DNA from: Actinomycetota bacterium
Lineage (GTDB): Bacteria; Actinomycetota; Actinomycetes; S36-B12
Reading direction: 5' to 3'
DNA length: 33,694 nucleotides
NCBI GenBank assembly: GCA_030681835.1
Contig: JAUXRN010000158.1
Location: 1 to 33,694 of the forward strand
Position numbers and translations under genes: made by a program. The notes beneath the pieces are model-generated. The model did not search any database, was not told the origin of the DNA, and saw only the letters and a list, made by a program, of their open reading frames with translations. Of this stretch, positions 15,541 through 23,214 are shown in pieces. Each line of letters starts with the position of its first letter. The stretch's first letter is position 1.

Positions 15541-17409
15541 ATGGCCGGTCGGATCCGTGACGAGGACATCGCCCTCGTGCGAGAGCGGGCCAGGATCGAC
15601 GAGGTCGTGCGCGAGTACGTCTCCTTGAAGTCGGCCGGCGGCGGTTCGCTGAAGGGGCTGTGCCCATTCCACGACGAGCGATCGCCGAGCTTCCACGTCA
15701 CCCCCAGCCGGGGCATGTGGTACTGCTTCGGCTGCGGTGAGGGCGGCGACGTCCTGACCTTCCTGCAGAAGATCGACCACCTCACGTTCGCCGAGTCGGT
15801 CGAGAAGCTCGCCGAGCGCACCGGCGTGGAACTGAGGTACGTCGACGGCGGCGCGGCGGTCAACCGCCAGCAGGGCCAGCGCACCCGGCTGGTCGAGGCG
15901 CACAAGGTTGCCGCGGCCTACTACGTCGAGCAATTGGCCACGCCCGAGGCGGGCATCGGCCGCGACTTCCTCACCTCCCGCGGCTTCGATGCTGAGGCCG
16001 CGCGGCATTTCGGTGTCGGGTTCGCGCCGAAGTCCTGGGACGCGCTCACGGGCCATCTTCGACGGGCCGGCTTCACGGAGGCGGAGCTCATGGCCGCCGG
16101 GCTGGTCAGCCAGGGCAACCGTGGCGTCTACGACCGATTTCGTGGCCGGCTGGTCTGGCCGATCCGCGACCTCAGCGGCGACGTCATCGGCTTCGGTGCC
16201 CGCAAGCTGTTCGACGACGACGACGGGCCGAAGTACCTGAACACACCGGAGACGCCCATCTACAAGAAGAGCCAGGTCCTCTACGGCATCGACCTGAGCA
16301 GGCGCGAGATCGCCAAGGCCCAGCAGGCGGTAATAGTCGAGGGCTACACCGACGTCATGGCCTGCCACCTGGCGGGGGTGACCACGGCCGTCGCCACGTG
16401 CGGCACGTCGTTCGGCGCGGAGCACATCAAGGTTCTCCGCAGGCTGCTCATGGACGACGACCAGATGCGGGGGCAGGTGGTGTTCACCTTCGATGGCGAC
16501 GCGGCCGGCCAGAAGGCTGCCCTGCGCGCATTCGAGGAGGACCAGAAGTTCGTCACCCAGACGTTCGTCGCGGTCGAGCCGACCGGCCTGGACCCGTGTG
16601 ACCTGCGCCTGCGGCACGGGGACGCCGCGGTCACGGCCCTCGTGGACCGGCGCGTCCCCCTTTTCGAGTTCGCCATCCGCTCCCAACTGGCCGGTCACGA
16701 CCTCGACTCGGCGGAGGGCCGCGTGGCCGCCTTGCGCGAGGCAGCGCCCGTGGTCGCCCGGATCAAGGACGCCGCGCTGCGCCCGGAGTACGCCCGCCGC
16801 CTGGCCGGCTGGCTGGGCACCGACGTGGAGTCGGTCAGCCGGGCGGTCGGATCGGCCGGCAGGACGTCGGGGCGCGAGCAGGCCGCCCCGCCGGTCGCTC
16901 GGCCAATGCCGCGGTCGCAAGGGGGGCCGCGCCGCGATCCAGCCCTCGTCGTCGAGCGGGAGGCGCTCAAGTGCGCGCTCCAGGAGCCCGGTGCCGTGGC
17001 CACCTGGTACGAGTCCGTCGAGGAGACCGCCTACACGCACCCCAGCGCGCGCCAGGTGCACCGGGCGATCGAGGCGGCCGGGCTGCCGAGCGCCGAGGTA
17101 TCCGGGCTGGCCTGGATCGACAACGTCCTAGAGGCGGCCGAGGACGACGAGGCACGCCGCCTGATCCGGGAGCTGGCCGTCGAGCCTGTCCCCGTCGAGC
17201 TGGGGCAGGACGCCAGGTACGCTGCCGGCGTCTTCTCGCGGCTCCTCGAGCACGACGCCTCCCGCCGGATCGACGACCTTCGCGGGCGGCTGCAGCGCAC
17301 CGACCCTGTGCAGAACCCGGCCGACTACGAGCGACTCTTCGCCGACCTCCTCGACCTCGAGGAATACAAGCGATCCCTCAAGCAGGACAGCCTCAAGGTG
17401 ATGCCGTGA
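15541..17409 (+). CDS. dnaG: DNA primase
   Basis: Makes RNA primers for lagging-strand synthesis at the replication fork with DnaB helicase. The 622-residue protein has the three expected domains. The N-terminal zinc finger has Cys41, His44, Cys62 and Cys65 in LCPFHDERSPSF...WYCFGCGEGGD. The catalytic TOPRIM domain has Glu267 in VEGYTDVMA and the metal-binding Asp318/Asp320 in FDGDAAGQKAA. The C-terminal helicase-binding domain (about 480-622) is more variable. The start at 15541 is set by the leaderless -10 box and by the family N-terminus IRDEDIALVRERARIDEVV. The stop overlaps the GTG of the next gene (GTGA), so that gene is translationally coupled. Confidence 0.97.
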   Translation: MAGRIRDEDIALVRERARIDEVVREYVSLKSAGGGSLKGLCPFHDERSPSFHVTPSRGMWYCFGCGEGGDVLTFLQKIDHLTFAESVEKLAERTGVELRYVDGGAAVNRQQGQRTRLVEAHKVAAAYYVEQLATPEAGIGRDFLTSRGFDAEAARHFGVGFAPKSWDALTGHLRRAGFTEAELMAAGLVSQGNRGVYDRFRGRLVWPIRDLSGDVIGFGARKLFDDDDGPKYLNTPETPIYKKSQVLYGIDLSRREIAKAQQAVIVEGYTDVMACHLAGVTTAVATCGTSFGAEHIKVLRRLLMDDDQMRGQVVFTFDGDAAGQKAALRAFEEDQKFVTQTFVAVEPTGLDPCDLRLRHGDAAVTALVDRRVPLFEFAIRSQLAGHDLDSAEGRVAALREAAPVVARIKDAALRPEYARRLAGWLGTDVESVSRAVGSAGRTSGREQAAPPVARPMPRSQGGPRRDPALVVEREALKCALQEPGAVATWYESVEETAYTHPSARQVHRAIEAAGLPSAEVSGLAWIDNVLEAAEDDEARRLIRELAVEPVPVELGQDARYAAGVFSRLLEHDASRRIDDLRGRLQRTDPVQNPADYERLFADLLDLEEYKRSLKQDSLKVMP

Positions 17410-17927
17410 TCCGGCTGCCCGGGCTGCCGCCGCGGCTGCCCCGCTGGGTGCCCCAACGCCTGGGGATCCCGGCCGGGGAGCGGGTGATCTCCTGGGGGTG
17501 TGGCCCCGGTGCCGACGTCACTGAGGTCACCTACGTCGTCGCGACCACCCGTGCCCTGTACGTGCAGTCGACCAGCGAGCGGCTGCCGTGGCACCGGATC
17601 TCCAAGGCCACCTGGGACGACCCGGTGCTCGACCTCGTGGTTCTTGACGAGGCGGGCCATCCGGCCGGGCTGCGCCGGGTGCGGGTCGACGACGCCAAGG
17701 ACCTGCCCCCCGCCGTGCGCGACAGGGTCACCGACAGCGTCGTCGTCAGCGAGCGGGTGGACCTCGGCGGCGGGCGGGCTGCCGTCATGGCGGCCCGTCG
17801 GGACAGCGACACCGGGGACATCCGCTGGTCCGTGCTGTTCGACGCCGGCCTTGACGCCCGGGACCCCCAGCTGCGCGAGGCCGCCGACGAGGCACTGGGC
17901 AGGCTGCGCGGCTCCCTCGGCATCTGA
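17406..17927 (+). CDS. Conserved-looking protein of unknown function coupled to dnaG
   Basis: I do not recognise a named family. The 173-residue protein starts at GTG 17406, which overlaps the dnaG stop by 4 nt. It has no signal peptide or membrane helix. After a Pro/Arg-rich head (RLPGLPPRLPRWVPQRLG), the middle (about 24-70) has alternating short beta strands with ERVISWGCG, TEVTYVVATTRALYV and RLPWHRISKATWDD, a pattern like PH-fold domains that recognise membranes or peptides. The C-terminal part has a long helix (DPQLREAADEALGRLRGSL). The tight coupling suggests it is made in fixed ratio with primase. Function is not assigned. Confidence 0.8.
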   Translation: MIRLPGLPPRLPRWVPQRLGIPAGERVISWGCGPGADVTEVTYVVATTRALYVQSTSERLPWHRISKATWDDPVLDLVVLDEAGHPAGLRRVRVDDAKDLPPAVRDRVTDSVVVSERVDLGGGRAAVMAARRDSDTGDIRWSVLFDAGLDARDPQLREAADEALGRLRGSLGI

Positions 17928-17969
17928 GGCCCGGGCCACGCGCCTTGCGGCGGCCGTCCGGCGGCTTGC

Positions 17970-17975
17970 TATTCT
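17970..17975 (+). promoter_or_regulatory. Candidate -10 box for tRNA-Asn (TATTCT)
   Basis: TATTCT lies 24 nt upstream of the mature tRNA, with a possible -35 TTGCGG at 17945-17950 (19-nt spacer). A small hairpin, GCTGG-TTCG-CCAGC at 17982-17995, lies in the 5' leader. Confidence 0.45.
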
Positions 17976-17999
17976 TCCGGGGCTGGTTCGCCAGCATCG

Positions 18000-18072
18000 T
18001 CCCCCATAGCTCAATTGGCAGAGCATTCGACTGTTAATCGAAGGGTTTCTGGTTCGAGTCCAGATGGGGGAG
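18000..18072 (+). tRNA. tRNA-Asn (anticodon GUU)
   Basis: A full cloverleaf of 73 nt. Acceptor arms TCCCCCA (18000-18006) and TGGGGGA (18065-18071) pair perfectly and G18072 is the discriminator. The anticodon stem TTCGA/TCGAA encloses CTGTTAA, giving anticodon GTT at 18033-18035. The T arm is TCTGG-TTCGAGT-CCAGA. CCA is not encoded. The PQ-loop gene starts 17 nt downstream with no terminator between. Confidence 0.97.
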
Positions 18073-18089
18073 CGCCGGAGGGAGGGACC

Positions 18090-18698
18090 ATGACCGCCGT
18101 TCCCTTCCTGTTCGGATTGATTGCGGCGGCACTCTTCGTCGCCAGCTCGCTGCCGCAGGCGATCAAGATCTGGCGGGCCGACAGCGCAGCCGGGGTCAGC
18201 GTCCCCATGTGGACCCTGCAGTTCGCCTTGATGGCTGCATGGCTCGGGTACGCGCTGCGCTCAGGCAACCCGACGCTCCTGATGGCCAACATCGGCGGAC
18301 TGACCACGTGCGGCATCGTCCTCATCGCGATCGCACGAGCAAGGCAGATGCGGATGTGGGCCGTCCTGCTGGCCATGTCGGGCCTGCTCGTCGTCCTGAG
18401 CATGACCACGCGGGTACTGCCCCTGCCGATCCTCACGGCAGTGTTCCTCGCCAGCACTGCCATCCCATGGATGCAGCCGGTGACGTCCTTTCGCACCTGG
18501 CGCTCGGGCGGATCGAGCGATGTCTCGATCGCGACCTATGCGATTCGGGGCCTGAGCCAGGTCGCCTGGCTCGGCCAGACCATCTACACCCACGATGCCA
18601 TCCTGGTCATGACAGCGCTCATGACGCTGATCGCCGCTGCCGTGACGATCGGCCTGGAACTGGTCATCTCGGCCCGAACCGTACGGGCCGAGGCCTGA
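18090..18698 (+). CDS. PQ-loop (SWEET/SemiSWEET-like) membrane protein
   Basis: A 202-residue, highly hydrophobic protein with about six to seven helices arranged as two similar halves. The first half has FVASSLPQAIKIWRADSAAGVSV and the second AIPWMQPVTSFRTWRSGGSSDVS. Both show a Pro-Gln or Gln-Pro turn followed by a basic/aromatic helix end and a Ser/Val-rich strand, as in the PQ-loop repeat. SWEET-type members move sugars and other PQ-loop proteins move amino acids; the substrate here is open. The ATG at 18090 has a strong GGAGGG ribosome binding site at 18081-18086. Placement right behind tRNA-Asn suggests a shared transcript cut at the tRNA 3' end. Confidence 0.8.
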   Translation: MTAVPFLFGLIAAALFVASSLPQAIKIWRADSAAGVSVPMWTLQFALMAAWLGYALRSGNPTLLMANIGGLTTCGIVLIAIARARQMRMWAVLLAMSGLLVVLSMTTRVLPLPILTAVFLASTAIPWMQPVTSFRTWRSGGSSDVSIATYAIRGLSQVAWLGQTIYTHDAILVMTALMTLIAAAVTIGLELVISARTVRAEA

Positions 18699-18719
18699 CG
18701 GCGCACGGCCGCAGGGGAC

Positions 18720-18725
18720 TACTGT
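18720..18725 (+). promoter_or_regulatory. Leaderless-type -10 box TACTGT for the S53 peptidase gene
   Basis: TACTGT, 6 nt, then ATG at 18732. No Shine-Dalgarno sequence lies between. Confidence 0.5.
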
Positions 18726-18731
18726 CCGCTC

Positions 18732-20543
18732 ATGCAGCATCCGACCGTCAGCCTCCGCCGAGTGCTCGCGACCGCCGTGGTGCTCGCCGGAACGGCCACA
18801 GGGCTGTTGGTGCCTGCCAGGGCGGACACGCCACCGCAGCCCGACCCGGCCGCCGTCATCACCTTCCTGGTGGGGCTCCCGTATGACATGACAGCCCTCG
18901 AGGCGGCCGCCGTGGCGGTCAGCAGTCCCGGCTCACCGAACTTCCGCTCGTACCTGACGCCGGCCCAGGCGGCGACGAGGTACGGAGCCAGCGCATCCGC
19001 GCGGGAGCGGGTGCGCACCGCCGCAGCCAAGTTGGGCCTGGTGGCGCGCATCGACGCCACCGGGTTGTTCGCGCGAGTCAGCGGCACCGTCAACCAGTGG
19101 GAGAAGGCGCTCGGCCAGTCAGTCCAGTTCCAGCCCGCCGTGGCCGGCTCGGCGCAGGGAGCCGGGCCGGGGCCCTTTGACGAGTACGCATTCGCGTCGC
19201 CCGACGACTCGTTCGCGGCTCTTCCCAAGGCCTTGGCGGAGACAGCGACGTGGTTCCTGCCGTTCTTCATGAAATACCAGCCCGCGCTGGACGTCCCCGG
19301 GGTCGCTCCGGCGTCCCCATCCACCAGGGTGCTGCTTGATGAGGGCCCCGCTGCTCCGTTGCCGACCAATGGCGGCACTCCTGTCGGGGCCAGTTGCGTG
19401 CCGGCCGCCGTCGCCCCGTCGGTGTTCACGCCGGGGCAGCTGTCTTTGGCCTACGGGCTGCGCGGGCTGCAACGCGGCGTGGCCAACGGGGTTCAGCCGC
19501 GGATCGCGGTCCTGAGCCTGGGCGGCGGTTTCGCCCAGGCCGACGTCGACGCCGCTGCCGCCTGCTTCGGTCACCGGGCGCCGCGGGTCGACGTGCGCCG
19601 TGGGCTGGGGATTGGCACGCCGATCGTGTCCCTGTCGACTGAGAGCGCCCTCGACCTGCAGACCGTCTCGTGGGCGGCGAGGGGACTGGCCTCGGTGCGC
19701 TTCGTCCAGGTCGCCAACGGCCCGACCGGGTTCATCGAGGCATACGCCATCGCCCTCACGGCCTGGCCGACACCGCCCGACGCCATCACCAACTCCTTCG
19801 GTCAGTGCGAGTTAGAGCCCTCCCCGCAGGAGTTGGACGGCGTGGCACCACTTCTGCAGTTCGCGGCCCTCGTCGGCACATCGAGTTTTGTCGCCTCCGG
19901 AGACACAGGGTCGTCTTCCTGCCAGCAGGTGACGGGAGCCGAAGCCATCCCACTTCCGACGGTCCAGTACCCCGGATCGGAGCCGTTCGTCACCGCCGTC
20001 GGCGGTACCCAGCTCAACCTCGGGCCGGACAACACGCGTATCGGTGAGTCAGTATGGAACGACCTGCAGTACGGGCTGATCGGCAATGCGGTGGGTACGG
20101 GTGGGCCGAGCGCCGTGTTCGATGCTCCCTGGTACCAGCGACCCCTGACCCGGGCCGACGTGCGCATGGTCCCCGACATCGCCGCCCAAGCGGGCGCAGG
20201 CCCGGGGACCGCCATCTACGTAGGCGGGCAATTGATCGGGCCGGTCGGTGGGACAAGCCAGGCCAGTCCGCTGGTGGCGACGGGCTTTGCCGCCATGTCG
20301 GCACGGCTGCGCGAGGCCGGCAGTCCGCCGCTGGGCTTCGTCAACCCCTGGCTCTACCGGGTGGCCCGCTTCCATGACGATGCCCTGTACGACGTCACCG
20401 TGGGCGACAACCAATACCCCGTCCTCGTACCGCCCGCGACTCTCAACGTCCCGGCCTGCTGCCAGGCGCAGCCAGGGTACGACGCCGCGAGCGGGCTCGG
20501 CGCCCCGCTGTTCGACCAGCTGATGCCTCTCGTCGATCGCTAG
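18732..20543 (+). CDS. Secreted S53 (sedolisin/kumamolisin-type) serine-carboxyl peptidase
   Basis: A 603-residue exported endopeptidase. The signal peptide is about 1-32 (VLATAVVLAGTATGLLVPARA). Residues about 40-150 match the pro-kumamolisin activation domain (SPGSPNFRSYLTPAQAATRYG). The catalytic set of the S53 family is visible: Glu304 and Asp308 in TESALDLQTV, the oxyanion Asp391 in ASGDTGSSS, and the nucleophile Ser509 in GGTSQASP. The end, YDAASGLGAPLFDQL, matches the family's usual C-terminal region; the calcium-binding Asp residues are less obvious there. S53 enzymes usually work at low pH outside the cell. It has a leaderless-type promoter and shares CTAG with the convergent isochorismatase-fold gene. 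Confidence 0.93.
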   Translation: MQHPTVSLRRVLATAVVLAGTATGLLVPARADTPPQPDPAAVITFLVGLPYDMTALEAAAVAVSSPGSPNFRSYLTPAQAATRYGASASARERVRTAAAKLGLVARIDATGLFARVSGTVNQWEKALGQSVQFQPAVAGSAQGAGPGPFDEYAFASPDDSFAALPKALAETATWFLPFFMKYQPALDVPGVAPASPSTRVLLDEGPAAPLPTNGGTPVGASCVPAAVAPSVFTPGQLSLAYGLRGLQRGVANGVQPRIAVLSLGGGFAQADVDAAAACFGHRAPRVDVRRGLGIGTPIVSLSTESALDLQTVSWAARGLASVRFVQVANGPTGFIEAYAIALTAWPTPPDAITNSFGQCELEPSPQELDGVAPLLQFAALVGTSSFVASGDTGSSSCQQVTGAEAIPLPTVQYPGSEPFVTAVGGTQLNLGPDNTRIGESVWNDLQYGLIGNAVGTGGPSAVFDAPWYQRPLTRADVRMVPDIAAQAGAGPGTAIYVGGQLIGPVGGTSQASPLVATGFAAMSARLREAGSPPLGFVNPWLYRVARFHDDALYDVTVGDNQYPVLVPPATLNVPACCQAQPGYDAASGLGAPLFDQLMPLVDR

Positions 20544-21091
20544 CCGAAATCGACGTCGGCCGTCGCCACCGTTCCGGCCGTGCGTCCCGGTGCCTCCTGG
20601 TGGGTCCAGTACAGATTCGTGTGCGCGATGACCTGCCCCGGCGGCGGTGCTCCCCAGGAAGTTGAGTCCTCCGTGGTGTGCGCGTCACTGACGAGGGTTG
20701 CGTCGTACCCCCGGACAAGGGCACCGTGCAGGGTGGAGCGGATGCACTGGTCGGTCTGGGCTCCCACGACGACGAGTCGCCCGACCTCGAGTCCGGCGAG
20801 CACGGTTTCCAGGTCGGTGTCCTCGAACGAGTCGCCGTACTGCTTCGCGACCAACGGCTCGGCGTCGCCTGGAGCCAGTTCCGGGACGATCCGCCATTCC
20901 TCGCTACCCGTTGCCAGGTTCTCGTCTTGGTGCTGGACCCAGACCACCGGGATCTGCTCACGCCTCGCCTTCTCCACCAGGCTGCCGACGTTCGCGACGA
21001 CGGCGTCCCGCTCGTGGGCCTCCGCGACGACGCCGTTCTGAACGTCGATCACGACGAGGGCGGTGTTAGGCCTGTTCTCGAGTGTCGTCAC
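20540..21091 (-). CDS. Isochorismatase-fold cysteine hydrolase
   Basis: A 183-residue cytosolic protein of the isochorismatase/nicotinamidase superfamily. The Asp-Lys-Cys triad is visible: Asp16 in VVIDVQNGV, Lys83 in VAKQYGDSF and Cys116 in GAQTDQCIRSTLHGAL. The specific substrate cannot be named; no siderophore or nicotinate genes are nearby. The GTG start has a CAGGAT hexamer ending 6 nt upstream, inside the 18-nt gap to the DUF167 gene on the same strand. The 3' end overlaps the S53 peptidase gene at CTAG. Confidence 0.9.
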   Translation of the reverse strand: MTTLENRPNTALVVIDVQNGVVAEAHERDAVVANVGSLVEKARREQIPVVWVQHQDENLATGSEEWRIVPELAPGDAEPLVAKQYGDSFEDTDLETVLAGLEVGRLVVVGAQTDQCIRSTLHGALVRGYDATLVSDAHTTEDSTSWGAPPPGQVIAHTNLYWTHQEAPGRTAGTVATADVDFG

Positions 21092-21097
21092 GGGGCC

Positions 21098-21103
21098 ATC
21101 CTG
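21098..21103 (-). promoter_or_regulatory. Possible leaderless-type -10 box CAGGAT for the isochorismatase-fold gene
   Basis: On the minus strand CAGGAT, 6 nt, then GTG at 21091. Only A2 and T6 match, so support rests mainly on the shared spacing. Confidence 0.35.
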
Positions 21104-21109
21104 CCGTAC

Positions 21110-21391
21110 CTAGCCCGCCAGCAATGCGTCGATTGCCGCCCGGACCCGGGCGGCGTCCTCGTCCGGGACATCGATCGCCAACACCTTGCTCCGGCCCGTC
21201 GTGCCCGATACGAGCCGGACCTGGCGAGGCTTGAGCCCCAGCGCGTCGGCGACCGCCTTGATCACGGAATCGTTGGCGGCGCCGTCGACGGGCGGCGCCT
21301 GCACGGCCACCACCAGCTGCGCGTCCGTCCCGTACGAGCCCCCCACGCGGGTGCGGGATGCTCCCGGCCGGACGCGCACGGCGATCCTCAT
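21110..21391 (-). CDS. DUF167 (YggU-like) protein
   Basis: A 93-residue protein that fits the whole DUF167/YggU family. Conserved stretches are VRVRPGASRTRV at the start, APPVDGAANDSVIKAVADALGL in the middle (the family's P..G.AN..l...lA..l pattern), and RLVSGTTGRSKVLAID near the end. The biochemical role of the family is not established. The ATG at 21391 is the family start; longer in-frame starts upstream would overlap the divergent dehydrogenase gene. It lies 18 nt upstream of the isochorismatase-fold gene on the same strand. Confidence 0.87.
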   Translation of the reverse strand: MRIAVRVRPGASRTRVGGSYGTDAQLVVAVQAPPVDGAANDSVIKAVADALGLKPRQVRLVSGTTGRSKVLAIDVPDEDAARVRAAIDALLAG

Positions 21392-21421
21392 GTCCGCCAC
21401 GCCTCGATCCTCGCGCGCTGC

Positions 21422-21427
21422 CACAAT
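21422..21427 (+). promoter_or_regulatory. Leaderless-type -10 box CACAAT for the iron-type dehydrogenase gene
   Basis: CACAAT, 6 nt, then ATG at 21434, the same geometry as dusB (GACAAT). Confidence 0.45.
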
Positions 21428-21433
21428 GCCCGC

Positions 21434-22705
21434 ATGCCAATGGAGTCGATCTTCACGTACGGGGCCCCGGGCCTGAAGTTCGGCGAGGGTGCGGTGGACG
21501 AGCTTGGCCCCGACCTGCGGCGCATGGGGGCCCGCCGTGTGCTCGTCGTGACCGATGCGGGCGTCGCCGCCACGGGGCTCCCGGAGCGGGTGGCCGCCGG
21601 GCTGCGGTCGTGCGGCATCGAGGCGGGGGTCTTCGACGGGGTGCACGTCGAGCCCACCGACGAGAGCCTGGTGCTGGCGGGCCAGGCGGCCGCGTCCAGC
21701 GGGCCGTGGGACGCGTTCGTCGCGGTGGGGGGCGGCTCGGCCATCGATACCGCGAAGGCGATGAACCTCCTGGTGTCATGCCCCGGCGAGCTCATGGACT
21801 ACGTCAACGCCCCCGTCGGCGGGGGACGGACGCCCGAGGGCCCGCTGAGGCCCCTCGTCGCGGTTCCGACCACCACCGGGACCGGATCCGAGAGCACGAC
21901 CGTGTGCGTGCTGGACGTGCTGTCGATGAAGGTCAAGACGGGCATCAGCCATGCTGCGCTGCGCCCCGCGCTGGCGGTCGTCGACCCCGACGTCATGATG
22001 AGCCAGCCGCCGGAGGTGACGGCCAGCGCCGGGATGGACATCCTGTGCCACGCGCTGGAGAGCTACACCGCCAAGCCGTTCACCGGATTCGAGCGGAAGG
22101 AGGCGGACCGGCGGGTGCCCTACTGCGGATCGAACCCGCTGGCCGACGTCTTCGCCGAGAAGGCGATGGCGCTGCTGGGCCCGGCCTTCCGCACCGCCGT
22201 GCACGACGGTGGCAACAGGCGGGCGAGGTACGACATGGCCCTTGCCGCGACGTTCGCGGGCCTGGGCTTCGGCAACGCCGGCGTCCACATCCCGCACTCC
22301 AACGGCTACCCGATCGCCGGGCGGGTCCGCGACTTCCGGCCCTCCGGCTACCCGCAGGACGAGCCGATGGTGCCGCACGGGATGTCGGTGTGCCTCACGG
22401 CCCCTGAGGCATTCCGGTTCACCTACTCCACGGACCCTGGCCGGCACGAGCGAGCGGCAGCGCTGCTCGACCCCTCCAACACGGACGGGGCCGACGGCGC
22501 GGAGCGCCTGCCCGCGGTGCTGGCGTCGCTCATGCGCGACATCGGGATCCCGAACGGAATCGCCGGCGTCGGCTACGGGGAGGCCGACGTGCCGGCGCTG
22601 GTCGAGGGGGCCATGGCCCAGCAGCGACTGCTCGCCATCGCCCCGAGGCCGGTGGCCGCCGAGGACCTCGACGGCATCTTCCGGCGCTCGCTGGCCAACT
22701 GGTGA
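21434..22705 (+). CDS. Iron-containing alcohol dehydrogenase, hydroxyacid-oxoacid transhydrogenase-like
   Basis: A 423-residue member of the iron-dependent ADH superfamily. The nucleotide-binding signature GGGSAIDTAKAMNLL is at 99-113, and PTTTGTGSE at 145-153. Likely metal ligands are Asp202 and His206 (MDILCHALE), His288 (VHIPHSNGYPIAG) and His315 (VPHGMSV). The longer middle insert with CGSNPLADVFAEKAM and the GYPQDEPMVPHG stretch resemble the ADHFE1 type, which couples 4-hydroxybutyrate oxidation to 2-oxoglutarate reduction; other hydroxyacids are possible. The thioesterase gene follows 13 nt after the stop, so the two are probably co-transcribed. Confidence 0.88.
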   Translation: MPMESIFTYGAPGLKFGEGAVDELGPDLRRMGARRVLVVTDAGVAATGLPERVAAGLRSCGIEAGVFDGVHVEPTDESLVLAGQAAASSGPWDAFVAVGGGSAIDTAKAMNLLVSCPGELMDYVNAPVGGGRTPEGPLRPLVAVPTTTGTGSESTTVCVLDVLSMKVKTGISHAALRPALAVVDPDVMMSQPPEVTASAGMDILCHALESYTAKPFTGFERKEADRRVPYCGSNPLADVFAEKAMALLGPAFRTAVHDGGNRRARYDMALAATFAGLGFGNAGVHIPHSNGYPIAGRVRDFRPSGYPQDEPMVPHGMSVCLTAPEAFRFTYSTDPGRHERAAALLDPSNTDGADGAERLPAVLASLMRDIGIPNGIAGVGYGEADVPALVEGAMAQQRLLAIAPRPVAAEDLDGIFRRSLANW

Positions 22706-22718
22706 CAAGGTGGCGGCC

Positions 22719-23186
22719 ATGAGCCAGGAGGACGGGACGCCGCGCGGCGACGCGGATCCTCGTTCCCTTCGCGTCACCGACTTCGCGGTCGTGCGCGACG
22801 TGCCGACCCGCTGGGCCGACGAGGACACGTACGGGCATGTCAACAACGCCGTGCACTACCTGCTCTTCGACACCGCCGTCAACGGCTGGATGATCGAGCA
22901 GGTCGGAGACATGCGAGAGCACCCGTCCTTCGGCGTCGTCGCCGAGACCGGGTGCCGGTACTTCGGAGAGCTCCGCTTCCCCGAGCGCATCCGCTGCGGC
23001 ATCGCCCTGGGCAGGCTCGGGACATCGAGCATCACCTACCGGCTCGCGCTGTTCGGCGACCGGACCGAGGAACCGGCAGCAACGGGCCTGTTCGTGCACG
23101 TCTATGTGGACCGAGACACCCGCCGGCCGGTGCCGGTCCCCGATGACGTACGTCGGGCGGTGTCGGTCCTGCTGCCCTGGCCGTGA
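22719..23186 (+). CDS. Hot-dog fold acyl-CoA thioesterase (4-hydroxybenzoyl-CoA thioesterase/FadM type)
   Basis: A 155-residue cytosolic thioesterase. The catalytic-region signature RWADEDTYGHVNNAVHYLLFD (31-51) matches the RW.D.D..GHVNN..Y pattern of this family, with an acidic residue and the GHVNN turn in place. The rest follows the hot-dog layout of one long helix then strands (RYFGELRFPERIRCGI...SSITYRLALF). The acyl group released is not predictable. The ATG at 22719 has an AAGGTGG-like ribosome binding site in the 13-nt gap after the dehydrogenase. Confidence 0.88.
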   Translation: MSQEDGTPRGDADPRSLRVTDFAVVRDVPTRWADEDTYGHVNNAVHYLLFDTAVNGWMIEQVGDMREHPSFGVVAETGCRYFGELRFPERIRCGIALGRLGTSSITYRLALFGDRTEEPAATGLFVHVYVDRDTRRPVPVPDDVRRAVSVLLPWP

Positions 23187-23191
23187 GCCCA

Positions 23192-23214
23192 ACTAGCCGC
23201 GGTTGCGGCCTAGT
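23192..23214. terminator. Hairpin between convergent thioesterase and HMG-CoA reductase genes
   Basis: ACTAGCCGC pairs with GCGGCCTAGT (one bulged base) across a 4-nt loop. It covers the last codons and stop of the reductase gene and lies just after the thioesterase stop, so it could serve both strands. No T tract follows. Confidence 0.45.
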
